A stretch of 37,717 nucleotides of DNA from Pseudomonas mosselii (GTDB lineage Bacteria; Pseudomonadota; Gammaproteobacteria; Pseudomonadales; Pseudomonadaceae), in assembly GCF_003205295.1 (NCBI RefSeq), contig NZ_QJRP01000043.1, positions 1 through 37,717 on the forward strand, in the 5' to 3' direction. Below are positions 1 to 6,911 of this stretch, one piece after another. Position numbers and translations under genes: made by a program. Numbering within the stretch: the first letter of the stretch is position 1; each line of letters starts with the position of its first letter. Under the pieces are notes generated by a model. That model saw only the letters and a program-made list of their open reading frames with translations. It was not told where the DNA came from and made no database searches.

Positions 1-385
1 AGCACTGCCGCCCCAGGCCATCGGCACCGTGCTCGGCTCCACCTACCCCACCCTGGAACCCCTGTTCAGCCAGGGCCACCTGCAGCGCGAGGACAGCCGC
101 AACCAGCTACTGGCCTTGCAGAAGCTTCAGGCCGGACGCTTTCGCCACGCGATCAGCAACCAGCTGTCATTGCAGTGGTACAACCGCTCCCTGCCACCGG
201 GGCAGCGCCTGCAGACCTTGGCCGTGCTGGAGGAGCAAGCGCTGGGCTGCATGGTGCGCAACGATCCCCAGCTGCCGACCCAAGGCGTGCTCAAGGCGCT
301 GGTGCGGATCAAGCAATCCGGGGAAATGCAGCGAATCGTCGAGCGGTATACCGACGGCCAGGTCTTTCAAGGTGCTCGACGTTAG
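1..385 (+). CDS. Periplasmic solute-binding protein (family 3-like), C-terminal part
   Basis: The reading frame is open from the left edge (codons begin at base 2) and stops at 385, so only about 127 C-terminal residues are present and the true start lies outside the window. The fragment has the look of the second lobe of a bacterial extracellular solute-binding protein of the amino-acid ABC transporter type: an 'IGTVLGSTYPTLEPLF' strand-helix, then 'LLALQKLQAGRFRHAISN' as seen when such proteins close on ligand, and a terminal 'LKALVRIKQSGEMQRIVERY' helix. The presumed role is periplasmic ligand binding, or a solitary sensor-like homologue; the ligand cannot be told. A long perfect hairpin follows the stop codon. 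The family call is by eye and moderately sure. Confidence 0.6.
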   Translation, partial: ALPPQAIGTVLGSTYPTLEPLFSQGHLQREDSRNQLLALQKLQAGRFRHAISNQLSLQWYNRSLPPGQRLQTLAVLEEQALGCMVRNDPQLPTQGVLKALVRIKQSGEMQRIVERYTDGQVFQGARR

Positions 386-388
386 AGG

Positions 389-446
389 TGCAGCGCCTAT
401 CAGATCGAGCGCCGCGCGGGCGGCGCTCGATCTGATAGGCGCTGCA
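389..446. repeat. 26-bp perfect inverted repeat with 6-nt loop
   Basis: Positions 389-414 and 421-446 are exact reverse complements separated by CGCGGG. The hairpin starts 3 nt after the stop of the solute-binding protein gene and could end its transcription, but no T-run follows on either strand. The core GATCGAGCGCCG...CGGCGCTCGATC resembles a dispersed extragenic palindrome I associate with Pseudomonas genomes. It is either a bidirectional terminator or a REP-like repeat. Confidence 0.7.
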
Positions 447-522
447 GGGGTTGCGGCGGACACCTGGATGCCCTCACCCAAGACAAGCATGAGACAGGCT
501 CCATTGGTCCAAACACTCCGGT

Positions 523-1029
523 TTAACCTGTCAACCCTCTCCGCACGCCTGCCAGCACTACCGCACTCAGGAACAACCCAAAACCGAACACCCCATGCGT
601 GGCCAAGCTACGCAGGCAGCTCCTGAGCGGCGTCGGGGTACGGGTGGCGAAATACCCCGCCCCAAACGCGGGCTGCACCACACACAACGGCACAAGCACC
701 GAGACGATTCCAAACAGCAAGGCTGGCCACAGTGTCGGCCCTTGCAACCACCCCTCCCCGGCAATAGCCACCAGCAGCGCCGCAAACACCAGACCCGTGG
801 CGTAGTGGAGCAACCAGCCCCACGCCAGTTCCCCCCTGACCAGTGCAGCCTTGCCGATCGCCGCATGCCGCCAGCGCCCCGCGAACAGGTGGCCCGCCCA
901 GCGCCCGACCATCGCGTAGTTCAGGGTGGTGACGCCCAGGCGCCTGAGCAGCAAGGTCCACAGGTCCATGACCAGGGTGGCACCGATACCGATAAGCAAA
1001 ATGGAAAATACGAGAGAAGAAACGCTCAT
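523..1029 (-). CDS. DUF2938 family membrane protein
   Basis: A 168-residue protein with about four hydrophobic segments, beginning MSVSSLVFSILLIGIGATL and carrying the DUF2938 features: 'VMDLWTLLLRRLGV' early, 'GRWAGHL' and 'HYATGLVFAALLVAI' in the middle, and 'FATRTPTPLRSCLRSLATH' near the end. Function is unknown; it is presumably an inner-membrane protein. I start it at the ATG at 1029 because AAGGG lies 8 nt upstream. The frame stays open further upstream, but that part runs antisense through the MerR gene and is ignored. It is transcribed divergently from the MerR gene at 1114, from a promoter with the stretched spacing typical of MerR control, so it is probably that regulator's target. 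Confidence 0.8.
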   Translation of the reverse strand: MSVSSLVFSILLIGIGATLVMDLWTLLLRRLGVTTLNYAMVGRWAGHLFAGRWRHAAIGKAALVRGELAWGWLLHYATGLVFAALLVAIAGEGWLQGPTLWPALLFGIVSVLVPLCVVQPAFGAGYFATRTPTPLRSCLRSLATHGVFGFGLFLSAVVLAGVRRGLTG

Positions 1030-1072
1030 GACGAAAGCCCTTGGCAGATTGACGGAAAGGTCGATGCCGAGC

Positions 1073-1103
1073 AGCATGCAAGTTGAAGTCAACTTCAAGT
1101 CAA
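1073..1103 (-). promoter_or_regulatory. MerR-type promoter with operator dyads in a 19-bp spacer
   Basis: Read on the minus strand, TTGACT (1103-1098) and CATGCT (1078-1073) are separated by 19 bp instead of about 17. Two overlapping dyads lie in or over the spacer: AAGTTGA-AG-TCAACTT (1080-1095) and TTGAAGT-CA-ACTTCAA (1083-1098). Overlong spacers with a central dyad are the hallmark of promoters that MerR-family activators untwist. This one points at the DUF2938 gene. Confidence 0.75.
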
Positions 1104-1113
1104 GGGAGCCGCG

Positions 1114-1518
1114 ATGGACATTGCCGATGTCGCCAGACGCACCGGAGTGCCGGCGTCGACATTGCGTTATTACGCGAACAAGGGCTTGCTCACATCGCTC
1201 GCCGGCCATGGCCAGCGCCGGCAATTTCCGGCAGATACGCCAGAACGCCTGGCCCTGATCGCCCTGGGCCAGGCGGCGGGCTTTTCGCTGGATGAAGTGG
1301 CGGCGATGCTGGACGAGCAACGGGTCGACCGAGCGCTGCTGCTGGCCAAGGCCGATGAGATCGAGCAGAGGATCAAACGCCTGCAGGCGATGAGCAAAGG
1401 GCTGCGGCATGCGGCAGTGTGCCCCGAAGAGAACCACCTGCAATGCCCGACTTTCCAGCGATTGATGCAGGTGTCAGCCAGCAAGGGCAAGCGTGGGAGT
1501 CGCCCTGCCCCGCGATAA
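1114..1518 (+). CDS. MerR family transcriptional regulator
   Basis: A 134-residue protein with an N-terminal MerR winged helix ('MDIADVARRTGVPASTLRYY' then 'KGLL' and 'RRQF'), a second helical part ('LIALGQAAGFSLDEVAAML') and a dimerisation coiled coil around residues 70-100. Cys103 and Cys111, in 'CPEENHLQC', could sense a thiol-reactive or metal signal, but this is inference. The start at 1114 gives the canonical MerR N-terminus. It lies divergent to the DUF2938 gene with 84 bp between the starts. The last residues and the stop codon fall inside a REP-like sequence (1491-1530), so the natural C-terminus seems to have been replaced or extended by a repeat. Confidence 0.9.
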   Translation: MDIADVARRTGVPASTLRYYANKGLLTSLAGHGQRRQFPADTPERLALIALGQAAGFSLDEVAAMLDEQRVDRALLLAKADEIEQRIKRLQAMSKGLRHAAVCPEENHLQCPTFQRLMQVSASKGKRGSRPAPR

Positions 1519-1530
1519 GGCCCGCCAGAC
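1491..1530. repeat. Single REP-like element overlapping the 3' end of the MerR gene
   Basis: 'GCGTGGGAGTCGCCC' and 'TGCCCCGCGATAAGGCC' closely match the REP unit at 26456-26500 ('GCGTGGGAGCGGGC', 'TTGCCCCGCGATGAGGCC'). It encodes the last residues of the MerR protein and supplies its TAA stop. Confidence 0.6.
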
Positions 1531-1548
1531 CAAAGTACGACAGCAGGC

Positions 1549-3525
1549 TCAGTAGCCGTGCAACTCGCGGAACGGCTGGCCCTTGTGGTAATTGATCCAC
1601 TCCTCCACGTCATAGGGCAGGTACAACTGCCGCCGCGCCCGCGACAGGGCGATGTACACCGCGCAGATCCGCGCATCGAAGGCGTAGGCGTCCTTGAAGC
1701 GCTGGGTGGTCATCAGCTCCGGCGTCAACAGCACCTGGTCGAACTCCAGGCCACCAGCCTCCTCGGCCATCAACAGCGTGAGGCTGGCGGACTGCGCGGC
1801 GACTCGCGCGTCCAGACCGGTCAGGTCGGCAAGCTTGAAACCCGCCTCCAGCCGCGCCTCGACCCACTGGAACGCGGCATCGAAACGCTCGGACTCACGC
1901 ACCTGCTGCCAGTCGAGCAGGTGCGCGAAGTACGCATGCGGCCCTTCGGCGTCCTGCCCCGGCGCATAGAACGCCGCCCTGAACAGGCCAATCGCGGTAA
2001 CCATGAAGCGCCGCATGTCCGGCCAGTCGGGGAAGTTCAGCAGGCAGTTGGACCCGGCCATCTCCATGGCCCAGCGCATCGTGTCCCAGCGTGAGGCGGT
2101 CAGTACCACGCAACCTTCGGGCGGGACAAACCCTTCGGGGAAGTGCTCGATGCCGACATCGACATGCCGCGCCGCCTCGAACGCGACCTTGGACTTCTTC
2201 GAGTGCACACCGATCAACGGGTTGATCAGGCGCTCCACCTTGGGCCCGGAGCGCACGGCGAAGGCCATCTCCTTCTGCCGCACCTGGCGCTCACGCCTGA
2301 CCACCTCGCCGGCTGCCTTCTGGTATTCGTCGCCCAGGGTGATCAGCACCTGGCGGCCGCGCTCGATGATCTGCAGCAGCGAGGCCGGCACGTCCTGGCT
2401 CTCGTCGATGATCACATGGCTGAAACGCCCGGGCACACTGCAGGCCCCCAGGCTGGCGCGCTTGAGCAGCAGCAACGCCTCGAACCCGGTCTGGGCGCCC
2501 CAGGCCGGCTGCGCCTCCAGGTAACGCCACAGGCGGCTGGCGTACTCGAGCAGCACCTGGGCATCAAGGCCGGACAGCGCCTGGCGAAAGTGCGGCAGGT
2601 GGCGGTTGGACAGGCTGTAGTCCCGCGACTCGCAATAGTTGCGCAGCACTTCCAGGCAGATATCCAGTGCGTGCTCGGCGTCGTACTGGCGCAGCCCGAC
2701 GATCCCCAGCTCTTCGGCCAGCCGGCGCTTGCCGGGACCGCGCTGCACCGTCCGGGCGAAAGCCGGCCGGGTATCCTTGAGCAGGGCCCGGGCGAACTGG
2801 CCGAAGGTCATGCCGACCTTGGCCTGGGCATCCAGCCCCATGCGCCGACGCAGGGTACCGAGCTTGGCCGGCGTGCGCGCCAGGGCCAGCACCCGGCCAC
2901 GGGGCAGGCAGTCCATCAGCGCGCCGAGCAGGTAGCTCTTGCCGATCCCGGCATAGCCCTGCACATGGATGTCCTCGTCAAGGTTGGCCTGGATGACCTT
3001 GAGCAGCTTGTCCTGCTCGACGGTCAGCCAGCGCTCGCTGTCAAAGCCGGTGGTCACCCGCTGGCTGAACGGGTTGTCACTGTGATGCAGGCGAATGCGG
3101 TAGTCGAAATCCCACTTGCCGTCCGCCAGCAGGTACTCCCGCGCCAGCACCTGTTCGGCATCGAGCAGGCGCAGCTTGGAGCCCTTGATCACCTCGAGGC
3201 CGAAATAGAGCTTGCGCGCATCGAACAGCCGGCGTGCCTCGGACAGCAAGCCCACGCCAGGCGAGTGCGCGCCATCGACCGCCCACGCCAGCAGCTTGCC
3301 CAGGACCTTTTCTGCCGCCCGCGCATCGACCTGGCCCTGTGCCTGGGCCAGGTTCTGGATCACCAGTATTGCTGCCAGCTCCGGCTCGCCCAAGGCCTCG
3401 AGCGCAGGCGCGCCCTCGGCCTGCAGCAAGGTCTGGCACACCTCTGCGGTGACCGGCAAGTACACCGGATGGGAAAAGTCGAAGTGCTCGGGCTGCATGT
3501 CGGTACGGGTCCGGGGATCACTCAA
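1549..3525 (-). CDS. UvrD/AAA-like superfamily I helicase-related protein
   Basis: This frame (658 residues from the first start) shows the order of a superfamily 1 helicase: a Q-motif-like 'LTVEQDKLL' near residue 170, Walker A 'GYAGIGKS' at 190-197, Walker B 'VIIDESQD' at about 371-378, a motif III-like 'LITLGDEYQK' near 393, and a motif VI-like 'VYIALSRARRQLYL' near 630. The first 160 residues lack known motifs and may be an accessory domain. It should bind ATP and translocate on nucleic acid; substrate and pathway are unknown. The start is uncertain: a TTG at 3525 overlaps the stop of the upstream gene by 3 nt (3523-3525 against 3522-3524), implying translational coupling, whereas an ATG at 3498 would shorten the protein by nine residues. 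Neither has a strong ribosome-binding site. Confidence 0.75.
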   Translation of the reverse strand: MSDPRTRTDMQPEHFDFSHPVYLPVTAEVCQTLLQAEGAPALEALGEPELAAILVIQNLAQAQGQVDARAAEKVLGKLLAWAVDGAHSPGVGLLSEARRLFDARKLYFGLEVIKGSKLRLLDAEQVLAREYLLADGKWDFDYRIRLHHSDNPFSQRVTTGFDSERWLTVEQDKLLKVIQANLDEDIHVQGYAGIGKSYLLGALMDCLPRGRVLALARTPAKLGTLRRRMGLDAQAKVGMTFGQFARALLKDTRPAFARTVQRGPGKRRLAEELGIVGLRQYDAEHALDICLEVLRNYCESRDYSLSNRHLPHFRQALSGLDAQVLLEYASRLWRYLEAQPAWGAQTGFEALLLLKRASLGACSVPGRFSHVIIDESQDVPASLLQIIERGRQVLITLGDEYQKAAGEVVRRERQVRQKEMAFAVRSGPKVERLINPLIGVHSKKSKVAFEAARHVDVGIEHFPEGFVPPEGCVVLTASRWDTMRWAMEMAGSNCLLNFPDWPDMRRFMVTAIGLFRAAFYAPGQDAEGPHAYFAHLLDWQQVRESERFDAAFQWVEARLEAGFKLADLTGLDARVAAQSASLTLLMAEEAGGLEFDQVLLTPELMTTQRFKDAYAFDARICAVYIALSRARRQLYLPYDVEEWINYHKGQPFRELHGY

Positions 3526-3917
3526 GGTTTGTCGGATTCAGCGGCCTGCCCCACCACCAGTTCGAAGCGGTAGGCTCCCAGCGACCCCGCCATGTCGCCG
3601 GGATAGCTGACACCCGCCTGCGGTGCATCGAGTACGCCATCTAGCTCATGCAGGGCCAGTTCCAGCAGCTTGCGCAAGTCACGCACCGACCGCGCCGACA
3701 CCTGCACCTGCAGCTCGAAGGCCGCCGCGTCAGCCGTTACTGCCACCGGCACCGCCGCCTCCTCGAGAATGCGCTCATGCTCTTCTTCCATCTGGTCGAG
3801 CACCTGCGACAGCTCCAGCACGCGCTCGGGGCTGGCGGCCATCTGGTCCTTGATTTCAAGGCGGCGCATCTGCCATTCGCGGATTTTCTGGCGGGTGAGG
3901 TCGTCGACATGTTCCAC
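3522..3917 (-). CDS. Small protein of unknown function, coupled to the helicase-like gene
   Basis: A 131-residue protein beginning at a GTG (3917) with AGGAG about 8 nt upstream; longer versions of the frame have no such site and run towards the SRP RNA gene. Residues 1-60 are charged and helical ('LTRQKIREWQMRRLEIKDQM', then 'VLDQMEEEHERILEEA'), probably coiled coil. The C-terminal half looks like a beta/alpha domain ('FELQVQVSARSVRDLRKLLELALHEL' and, at the end, 'YRFELVVG'). I do not recognise a family. Its stop overlaps the possible TTG start of the helicase-like gene, so the two are probably made together and may form one complex. Confidence 0.7.
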   Translation of the reverse strand: MEHVDDLTRQKIREWQMRRLEIKDQMAASPERVLELSQVLDQMEEEHERILEEAAVPVAVTADAAAFELQVQVSARSVRDLRKLLELALHELDGVLDAPQAGVSYPGDMAGSLGAYRFELVVGQAAESDKP

Positions 3918-4075
3918 GGTCGCTATCTCCTGGCCGATTGGGCTGACACGATGGGATGCATGATAAGGCGCTGCGCGGGATCGTGCAGGCGGAAAACGGT
4001 GCGAGGGTGTAAAGAAAAGCGTCTGATGGGCAACGCCTGGCGGGTACGTCGGAAAATTCCTGCGCCCAAAATGGA

Positions 4076-4186
4076 GGCGGCCCCACCAGCCACACCCCGG
4101 CACTCGATGTTCCCGCTATGGCTGCTCCCTTCCGGGCCTGACCAGGTTAACGGGTAATCAATGCGGGGGGACCGATGGGGCCACCA
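4076..4186 (-). ncRNA. ffs: 4.5S signal recognition particle RNA
   Basis: On the minus strand the conserved SRP RNA tip is present: GGTCAGGCCCGGAAGGGAGC, followed by AGCCATAGCGGG. This is the tetraloop and the asymmetric loop bound by the Ffh M domain. The ends pair: GGTGGCCCCA (about 4185-4176) with TGGGGCCGCC (4085-4076), which sets a hairpin of about 110 nt as in other gamma-proteobacteria. The ends are inferred from pairing and may be off by a few bases. The RNA works with Ffh in co-translational membrane targeting. Confidence 0.93.
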
Positions 4187-4189
4187 CGA

Positions 4190-4211
4190 CGGCTCGTCAG
4201 CTGACGAGCCG
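4190..4211. repeat. 22-bp perfect palindrome at the ffs start site
   Basis: CGGCTCGTCAG (4190-4200) is followed directly by its reverse complement (4201-4211). It spans the predicted transcription start and 5' leader of the 4.5S RNA. It could be an operator or simply a leader hairpin. Confidence 0.6.
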
Positions 4212-4243
4212 CGCCATTGTACAGCGCCAGGGCGAAGTTACAA
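4209..4243 (-). promoter_or_regulatory. Promoter of the 4.5S RNA gene
   Basis: On the minus strand TTGTAA (4243-4238) and TACAAT (4221-4216) are 16 bp apart, followed by a GC-rich discriminator (GGCGCGGC) typical of stable-RNA promoters. Transcription should begin near 4209, giving a leader of about 22 nt before the mature 5' end. Confidence 0.65.
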
Positions 4244-4352
4244 CCTTTGATCGTGAAAAAACCATCATTTCTCAAGGACTTGTGGTTTTGACGCGGTCTC
4301 GGGTCGGGCTGCGCTGGCTCGCAGGAAGCTGAGTGCTCAGGTGCTCCACGCC

Positions 4353-4443
4353 CCCTGTGGGAGCGGGTTTACCCGCGAACACCGGCGGAGCCGGTGCCAT
4401 CCACCGCGCTGGATTCTTCGCGGGTGAACCCGCTCCCACAGGG
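4353..4443. repeat. Paired inverted REP elements (REPIN)
   Basis: 27-nt arms at 4353-4379 and 4417-4443 are reverse complements except for one position. Each contains GTGGGAGCGGGTT and ACCCGCGAA, and they flank a short GC-rich centre (ACCGGCGGAGCCGGTG). The element lies between the ligA 3' end and the SRP RNA gene. Apart from it, 4244-4468 shows nothing I can call. Confidence 0.8.
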
Positions 4444-4468
4444 AACCTGATCCGTATTTACGGCGGAG

Positions 4469-6811
4469 TCAGACGCTGATACCACGCTCCGCCAGGAAAC
4501 CTACGAACGCCTCCTCGTCCATCACCGCCACGCCCAGCTCGCCGGCCTTGGCCAGCTTGGAGCCGGCGCCGGGACCGGCGACCACGCAGTGGGTCTTGCC
4601 GGACACGGAACCCGCCACCTTGGCCCCCAGGCTTTCCAGCTTCTCCTTGGCGATATCGCGGCTCATGCGTTCCAGGGTGCCGGTCAGCACCCAGGTCTGC
4701 CCGGCCAGCGGCAAGCCCTCGGCGGACTTCTTCTCGCACGACCAGTGCATGCCGAATTCCAGCAACTGGGCCTCGATGGCACGGGCCAACTGCTGGTTGG
4801 CCTCGACCTTGAAGAACTCGCGCACCCCGTCGGCGGCCTTGGTATTCAGGGCCTGGCGCAAGTCGATGCCATCGGCGGCGATGATCTTGTCCAGCGTGCC
4901 CAACTTGTCTACCAGCTTCTCGGCGCCAGTCGGCCCGACCGAGGGGATGTCGAGCTTGGCCAGCATGCCGGCCAGCGTGGTGCTGGCGGCGAACTCGGCG
5001 GCCAGCTCACCCTCGTCCTGCAACTGCATGCCACTGGCCAGCAACTGCGCGATGACCTCACGGTTGTGCGCGTCCTCGAAGAAGTTGTGGATCTCGTGGG
5101 CAACCTCAAGGCCGATGTCCGGCAGATAGGTCAACACCTGCGGCAACGCCACCTGCACCCGCGCCAGGCTGCCCAGGGACCGGGCCAGGACCTTTGCCGT
5201 CTCCTCCCCCACATCGGGGATGCCCAGCGCATAGATGAAACGCGCCAGGCTCGGGCGCTTGCTCGTCTCGATGGCGGCCAGCAACTTGTTGCTCGACACT
5301 TCGGCAAAGCCTTCCAGCGCCACCACCTGGTCGAAGGTCAGGTGGTAGAGATCGGCCGGCGAACGGATCAGGTTCTCATCGACCAGCTGTTCGACGCTCT
5401 TCTCGCCCAGGCCGTCGATATCCATGGCCCGGCGCGATACGTAGTGGATGATCGCCTGCTTGAGCTGGGCAGCGCAGCTCAAACGCCCCACGCAACGGTA
5501 CACCGCGCCTTCGCTGGTGGTTTCCTTGCCCTTGCTGCGCTTGACGAGCTGGGTGCGTTCGACCTGCGAGCCGCACACCGGGCACTGCGTGGGCACCTCG
5601 ACCGGCCGGGCGTCCTGCGGACGGCGGTCGAGCACCACCTGCATCACCTGCGGGATCACATCGCCGGCGCGGCGGATGATCACCGTGTCGCCGATGCGCA
5701 GGCCCAGGCGGGCGATCTCGTCCATGTTGTGCAGGGTGGCGTTGGACACGGTCACACCGGCCACCTTGACCGGCTTGAGCCGCGCCACCGGCGTCACCGC
5801 GCCGGTGCGGCCAACCTGGAACTCGACGTCGAGCACCTCGGTGAGTTCTTCCATGGCCGGGAACTTGTGGGCGATCGCCCAGCGCGGCTCGCGGGCGCGA
5901 AAGCCCAGCTCACGCTGGGAGGCCAGGCTGTTGACCTTGAACACCACACCGTCGATCTCGTAGGGCAGGCCATTGCGACGGGCACCGATATCGCGGTAGT
6001 AGGCCAGGCACTCATCGATACCGGCGGCGTGGCGCAGCTCGCGGCTGATCGGCAGCCCCCAGGTCTTGAGCTTCTCGAGGATACCGATATGGCTGTCGCC
6101 AAAGGGTTCGGACACCTGGCCGACGCCATAGCAGCAGAATTCCAGCGGGCGGCTGGCGGTGATCTTCGAGTCCAGCTGGCGCAGGCTGCCGGCCGCGGCA
6201 TTGCGCGGGTTGGCGAAGGTCTTGCCGCCGGCGTCGGCCTGGGCAGCGTTGAGCCGGTCGAAGCCGGCCTTGCTCATGTACACCTCGCCGCGCACCTCCA
6301 GCACCGCCGGCCAGCCCTCGCCCTGCAGCTTGAGCGGGATGTTGCGCACGGTGCGCACGTTGGCGCTGATGTCCTCGCCGGTGGTGCCGTCGCCACGGGT
6401 GGCGCCCTGCACCAGCTGGCCATCGCGGTACAGCAGGCTCACCGCCAGGCCGTCGAGTTTCGGCTCGCAGCTGTAGTCTACCGCTGCCTGATCACCGCCC
6501 GGCAGGTCCAGGCCCTCCACCACGCGGCGACCGAAATCGCGCAGGTCATCCTCCTCGAAGGCGTTGCCCAGGCTGAGCATCGGCACCTCGTGGCGGACCT
6601 GGCTGAAAGCCGACAGCGCCGCCCCCCCGACGCGCTGGGTCGGCGAGTCCGGGGTCACCAGGTGCGGGTGTTCAGCTTCCAAGGCCTTGAGTTCGTTGAA
6701 CAGGCGGTCGTATTCGGCATCGGGCACGCTGGGTTCGTCGAGCACATAGTAGCGGTAGTTGTGCTGGTCGAGTTCGGCGCGCAGGGCATGGATTCGGGAT
6801 TCGGCGTTCAT
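4469..6811 (-). CDS. ligA: NAD+-dependent DNA ligase LigA
   Basis: LigA seals nicks between Okazaki fragments and in repair, using NAD+. The 780-residue protein has the full layout: Ia domain ('HNYRYYVLDEPSVPDAEYD', residues 18-35), adenylation domain with 'KLDG' at 118-121 (Lys118 is the AMP-accepting lysine), OB fold, a four-cysteine zinc finger ('CPVCGS' paired with 'YRCVGRLSC'), helix-hairpin-helix repeats ('VALEGFAEVSSNKL', 'LGIPDVGEETAKVLA') and a C-terminal BRCT domain from about residue 690 ('LAGQTWVLTGTLERMSRD'). The zinc region carries an insertion ('KRSKGKETTSEG') between the cysteine pairs. I start at the ATG at 6811, giving the standard MNAESRI N-terminus; the open frame upstream lies in the preceding terminator. 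It follows zipA on the same strand. Confidence 0.98.
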   Translation of the reverse strand: MNAESRIHALRAELDQHNYRYYVLDEPSVPDAEYDRLFNELKALEAEHPHLVTPDSPTQRVGGAALSAFSQVRHEVPMLSLGNAFEEDDLRDFGRRVVEGLDLPGGDQAAVDYSCEPKLDGLAVSLLYRDGQLVQGATRGDGTTGEDISANVRTVRNIPLKLQGEGWPAVLEVRGEVYMSKAGFDRLNAAQADAGGKTFANPRNAAAGSLRQLDSKITASRPLEFCCYGVGQVSEPFGDSHIGILEKLKTWGLPISRELRHAAGIDECLAYYRDIGARRNGLPYEIDGVVFKVNSLASQRELGFRAREPRWAIAHKFPAMEELTEVLDVEFQVGRTGAVTPVARLKPVKVAGVTVSNATLHNMDEIARLGLRIGDTVIIRRAGDVIPQVMQVVLDRRPQDARPVEVPTQCPVCGSQVERTQLVKRSKGKETTSEGAVYRCVGRLSCAAQLKQAIIHYVSRRAMDIDGLGEKSVEQLVDENLIRSPADLYHLTFDQVVALEGFAEVSSNKLLAAIETSKRPSLARFIYALGIPDVGEETAKVLARSLGSLARVQVALPQVLTYLPDIGLEVAHEIHNFFEDAHNREVIAQLLASGMQLQDEGELAAEFAASTTLAGMLAKLDIPSVGPTGAEKLVDKLGTLDKIIAADGIDLRQALNTKAADGVREFFKVEANQQLARAIEAQLLEFGMHWSCEKKSAEGLPLAGQTWVLTGTLERMSRDIAKEKLESLGAKVAGSVSGKTHCVVAGPGAGSKLAKAGELGVAVMDEEAFVGFLAERGISV

Positions 6812-6830
6812 GGGTCGTCTTCTCTTGCAA

Positions 6831-6863
6831 AGCAAAAGAGCAGCCCCTGGCTGCTCTTTTGCT
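6831..6863 (-). terminator. Intrinsic terminator between zipA and ligA
   Basis: 15-bp perfect stem: 6831-6845 pairs with 6849-6863 around a 3-nt loop. On the minus strand the descending arm contains TTTTGCTTT, so zipA transcripts would mostly end here, immediately before ligA. The stem reads almost the same on the plus strand. Confidence 0.7.
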
Positions 6864-6911
6864 TGAATCATCGCGGCGCGGATCGAGGCAGGATCCGCCC
6901 GCTCGTAAACA

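Noticed and set aside
2143..3573. A 476-codon open frame opposite the helicase-like gene
   Set aside because: Antisense to a frame with clear ATPase motifs; no motifs of its own.
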